A DNA stretch of 15,347 nt from an uncultured Collinsella sp. (GTDB lineage Bacteria; Actinomycetota; Coriobacteriia; Coriobacteriales; Coriobacteriaceae): contig CABQKL010000045.1 of the NCBI GenBank assembly GCA_902464645.1, positions 1 to 15,347 on the forward strand. Reading direction: 5' to 3'. Both the position numbers and the translations under genes were made by a program. Under the pieces are notes generated by a model, which was not told the origin of the DNA, did not search any database, and saw nothing but the letters and a program-made list of their open reading frames with translations. Shown one piece after another: positions 13,501 to 15,347 of this stretch (positions within the stretch are counted from its first letter, which is position 1; each line of letters opens with the position of its first letter).

Positions 13501-13598
13501 GAAACCTTTCCTTTTGGGTTGGGTGTTGTTACCAGGTTGAATACTCGGTGCCAGCGTTTGGGCTGTGAGTCGAGGGCGATTACGGACGCAGCGCTTGC

Positions 13599-14552
13599 CT
13601 ACTGACCGCGCACGCGGCGGGCGATACGGTCGGAAAGCGACGCCTTGTCGGCGCGGTTCTTACCCCAAAACGCGCAGCCCACCATGCCGGGGCCCACGTG
13701 CGAGCCGATGGTGGGACCCACGGAGCCGCGAATGATCGTGACGTCGGCGCAACCCTCCTCCTTGCGGATGGCGGCTTCGAGCCAGTCACCATCCTTTTCG
13801 GCATCGGCCGTCATGATGGCGATGGGCATGGTGCGATCGGGCACGTAGTTCTCGCGGAACGACTTGAGGATGGACTTGAGCGCCTTCTTGCGGCCGCGGT
13901 TGACGCCGATCAGCGACAGCGAGCCGGCCAGGTCGTAGGAGAGCTCGGGCTTGACGTCGAGCTTTGCCGTGAGCTGCGCCGCCGCGGGAGGAATGCGGCC
14001 GCCGGCAGCCAGCGCGTCGAAGCTCTCGAGCGTAAAGTAGCCGTGCACGTAGGTCTTGGCCTCGTTTGCCCAATCGACCAGCTGCTTGGCGTTCAGTCCC
14101 GCCGAACGCTGGCGCACGGCCTCGAGCGCCAAGAGCGCACCGGTCGCGCAGGGCAGAGCGTTGTCGACCACGTAGAGCTCAAAGTTGGGATACTCGGCGC
14201 GCACGACATCTGCCGCCTGGCACGCGGAGTTGTAGCTCGACGACAGCGCCGAGGTAAAGCACAGGTAGACCGTGGGCGTGCCCTCTTTGGCGCACTCGGT
14301 AAAAAACTCGATATAGCGACCGAGCGACACAGCCGAGGTGGACACGCGGGCACCGGCGCGCATGCGGTCGTAGAACTCCTTAGGGCTCATGCTCGACCAG
14401 ATGTCGTCTGTGCGCTCCTCGCCATCGATAATGAAAGGGAAACCCAGGATATCGATATCGAGGTTCGCGGCGACCTCGGGGCTAAAGTCGCAGCAGGTAT
14501 CGACGACGATGCGGCAACGGTTCGAATGACCGGCGGATGCGGCCTTGTCCAT
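13599..14552 (-). CDS. DegV-family fatty-acid-binding protein
   Basis: The 317-residue protein is a DegV (FakB-type) protein. These bind a fatty acid and, in systems where it is known, present it to the kinase FakA for phosphorylation. RIVVDTCCDFSPE (14-26) is the N-terminal strand with the usual Asp-Ser/Cys site. VSTSAVS (70-76) replaces the common TSQPS loop, SALSSSYNSA (101-110) is the second conserved loop, and AAGGRIPP (182-189) and IGSHVGPG (282-289) line the lipid head site. A TTG at 14555 adds one residue, but ATG at 14552 follows AAGGAG at 8 nt and is preferred. It is flanked by a terminator upstream (14571-14602) and stands alone. No FakA gene is in view. Confidence 0.92.
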   Translation of the reverse strand: MDKAASAGHSNRCRIVVDTCCDFSPEVAANLDIDILGFPFIIDGEERTDDIWSSMSPKEFYDRMRAGARVSTSAVSLGRYIEFFTECAKEGTPTVYLCFTSALSSSYNSACQAADVVRAEYPNFELYVVDNALPCATGALLALEAVRQRSAGLNAKQLVDWANEAKTYVHGYFTLESFDALAAGGRIPPAAAQLTAKLDVKPELSYDLAGSLSLIGVNRGRKKALKSILKSFRENYVPDRTMPIAIMTADAEKDGDWLEAAIRKEEGCADVTIIRGSVGPTIGSHVGPGMVGCAFWGKNRADKASLSDRIARRVRGQ

Positions 14553-14570
14553 CAAAGCGACTCCTTACGT

Positions 14571-14602
14571 AAAAAGGCGGCCACCCGCATGGGATGGCCG
14601 CC
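14571..14602 (-). terminator. Rho-independent terminator of hpf
   Basis: GGCGGCCA (14576-14583) pairs with TGGCCGCC (14595-14602), extended by CCC/GGG with one bulged base, and runs into TTTTT (14575 to 14571) on the minus strand. It lies 30 nt after the hpf stop and just before the DegV start, so DegV must have a separate promoter or depend on read-through. Confidence 0.9.
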
Positions 14603-14631
14603 AACCGTTAACTCATGCAAGTTAACGTATT

Positions 14632-15216
14632 TTACTCGTCAAGTGTTTCGATGCGGGGCTTGATGATGCCATATCCACCATTCTTACGGTGATACACCAC
14701 ATTGATGAGACCGGTCGTCGCGTTCTCGAACACGTAGAAGTCGTGGCCCAGCAAATCGGTCTGCACCAGCGCCTGCTCCTCGGTCATCGGGGTGACATCG
14801 ATGACCTTCTCGCGGACGAGCAGGTCGTCGTCCTCCTCGGGCAGCAGCAGGTCGGCCAGATCCTCAACGCGCTCGACCGGCGCGACATCCGCGGCACTGG
14901 CACCACCCTGGCGGTTGTCCACGACCTTGGTCTTGAACTTGCGCAGCTGGCGGGTGACCTTATCGGCGGAGAGGTCGATGGCAGCATACATATCTGCGCC
15001 GTGCTCGGCAACGCGAATCACCGAACCGCGGGCACGAGCCGTGACCTCGACGATTGCCGGGTTGGGGTTCGAGGGGTTCTTCTCATAACGAAGCACGACG
15101 TCGACTGTCATGGGCTCGATGTCGAAAACCTTGAGCGCCTCGCCGATTTTCTCATCCACATGCGCACGCAGAGCATCGGTTACCGTCGTCTTGCGTCCAG
15201 AAACCTTGATATCCAT
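14632..15216 (-). CDS. hpf: Long-form ribosome hibernation promoting factor HPF
   Basis: The 194-residue protein stabilises inactive ribosomes as 100S dimers in stationary phase. Residues 1-97 are the ribosome-binding S30AE domain: MDIKVSGRKTTVTDALRAHV start, then HGADMYAAIDLSADKVTRQLRKFK (72-95). A linker (100-132) with acidic LPEEDDD follows. Residues 133-190 are the C-terminal dimerisation domain found only in the long form, including MTEEQALVQTDLLGHDFYVF and NGGYGIIKP. The open frame runs 20 residues further to 15276, but the ATG at 15216 is the start because the family begins with MDIKVSG and GGAG lies 6 nt upstream. It is monocistronic with a terminator at 14571-14602. Confidence 0.95.
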   Translation of the reverse strand: MDIKVSGRKTTVTDALRAHVDEKIGEALKVFDIEPMTVDVVLRYEKNPSNPNPAIVEVTARARGSVIRVAEHGADMYAAIDLSADKVTRQLRKFKTKVVDNRQGGASAADVAPVERVEDLADLLLPEEDDDLLVREKVIDVTPMTEEQALVQTDLLGHDFYVFENATTGLINVVYHRKNGGYGIIKPRIETLDE

Positions 15217-15347
15217 ACGTGGCTCCAATCTGCCTCGGGGACTTACTGTACTGGCTATGTACCCATTGCCGTGCATTTAATCACGCGAATTCCCAAAGAC
15301 CCGAATAACGACTGCTTGATACCGCATACCGAAGTCTCGCACTTTTC
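15217..15347. other. Upstream region of hpf, right window edge
   Basis: No gene is visible in these 131 bp. They should contain the hpf promoter; TACAGT and TACATA are possible -10 boxes on the minus strand, but neither has a good -35. Confidence 0.3.

Overview
The window looks like chromosomal DNA from a GC-rich anaerobic actinobacterium, most likely a gut Coriobacteriia such as Collinsella. This is inferred from GC-rich codon usage, long antisense open frames, the mannose-family PTS and the mix of conserved actinobacterial genes. No sequence search was possible. All genes except one (a flavodoxin) lie on the minus strand. I see no rRNA, tRNA, CRISPR array, insertion sequence or broken gene.

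Layout. Positions 1-829 hold a LacX-type aldose 1-epimerase cut by the left edge, divergent from a flavodoxin (986-1570, plus strand) that ends in a strong terminator. Positions 1646-8337 form an amino-sugar locus. It contains an N-acetyl-hexosamine-6-phosphate deacetylase (nagA/agaA type), the SIS-domain deaminase/isomerase AgaS, a GntR/UTRA regulator, and a mannose-family PTS operon transcribed IIA, YajC, IIB, IIC, IID. The natural reading is import and phosphorylation of N-acetylgalactosamine, galactosamine or a related sugar by the PTS, deacetylation by the NagA-type enzyme, then deamination and isomerisation by AgaS to tagatose-6-phosphate. The next two enzymes (tagatose-6-phosphate kinase and bisphosphate aldolase) are not in the window. 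Near-identical TGGT/ACCA motifs at the agaS promoter and the PTS promoter suggest that the GntR protein controls both units.

Positions 8338-8968 form a 631-bp, comparatively AT-rich non-coding region upstream of the PTS operon. It holds a promoter, two GntR-type operator clusters, a LacI/CcpA-type palindrome, further inverted repeats and an inverted repeat that could hide the ribosome binding site of the first PTS gene.

Positions 8969-10054 encode a membrane-anchored SurA_N-like protein with an acidic cytoplasmic tail. Positions 10181-13500 form a compact four-gene operon (gaps of 5, 15 and 6 nt): a beta-hydroxyacid dehydrogenase with a striking His/Cys-rich repeat tail, a small membrane protein, a HEAT-like protein and an NAD-type isocitrate dehydrogenase. 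The window closes with a DegV fatty-acid-binding protein and the long form of the hibernation promoting factor HPF. Independent terminators separate most units.
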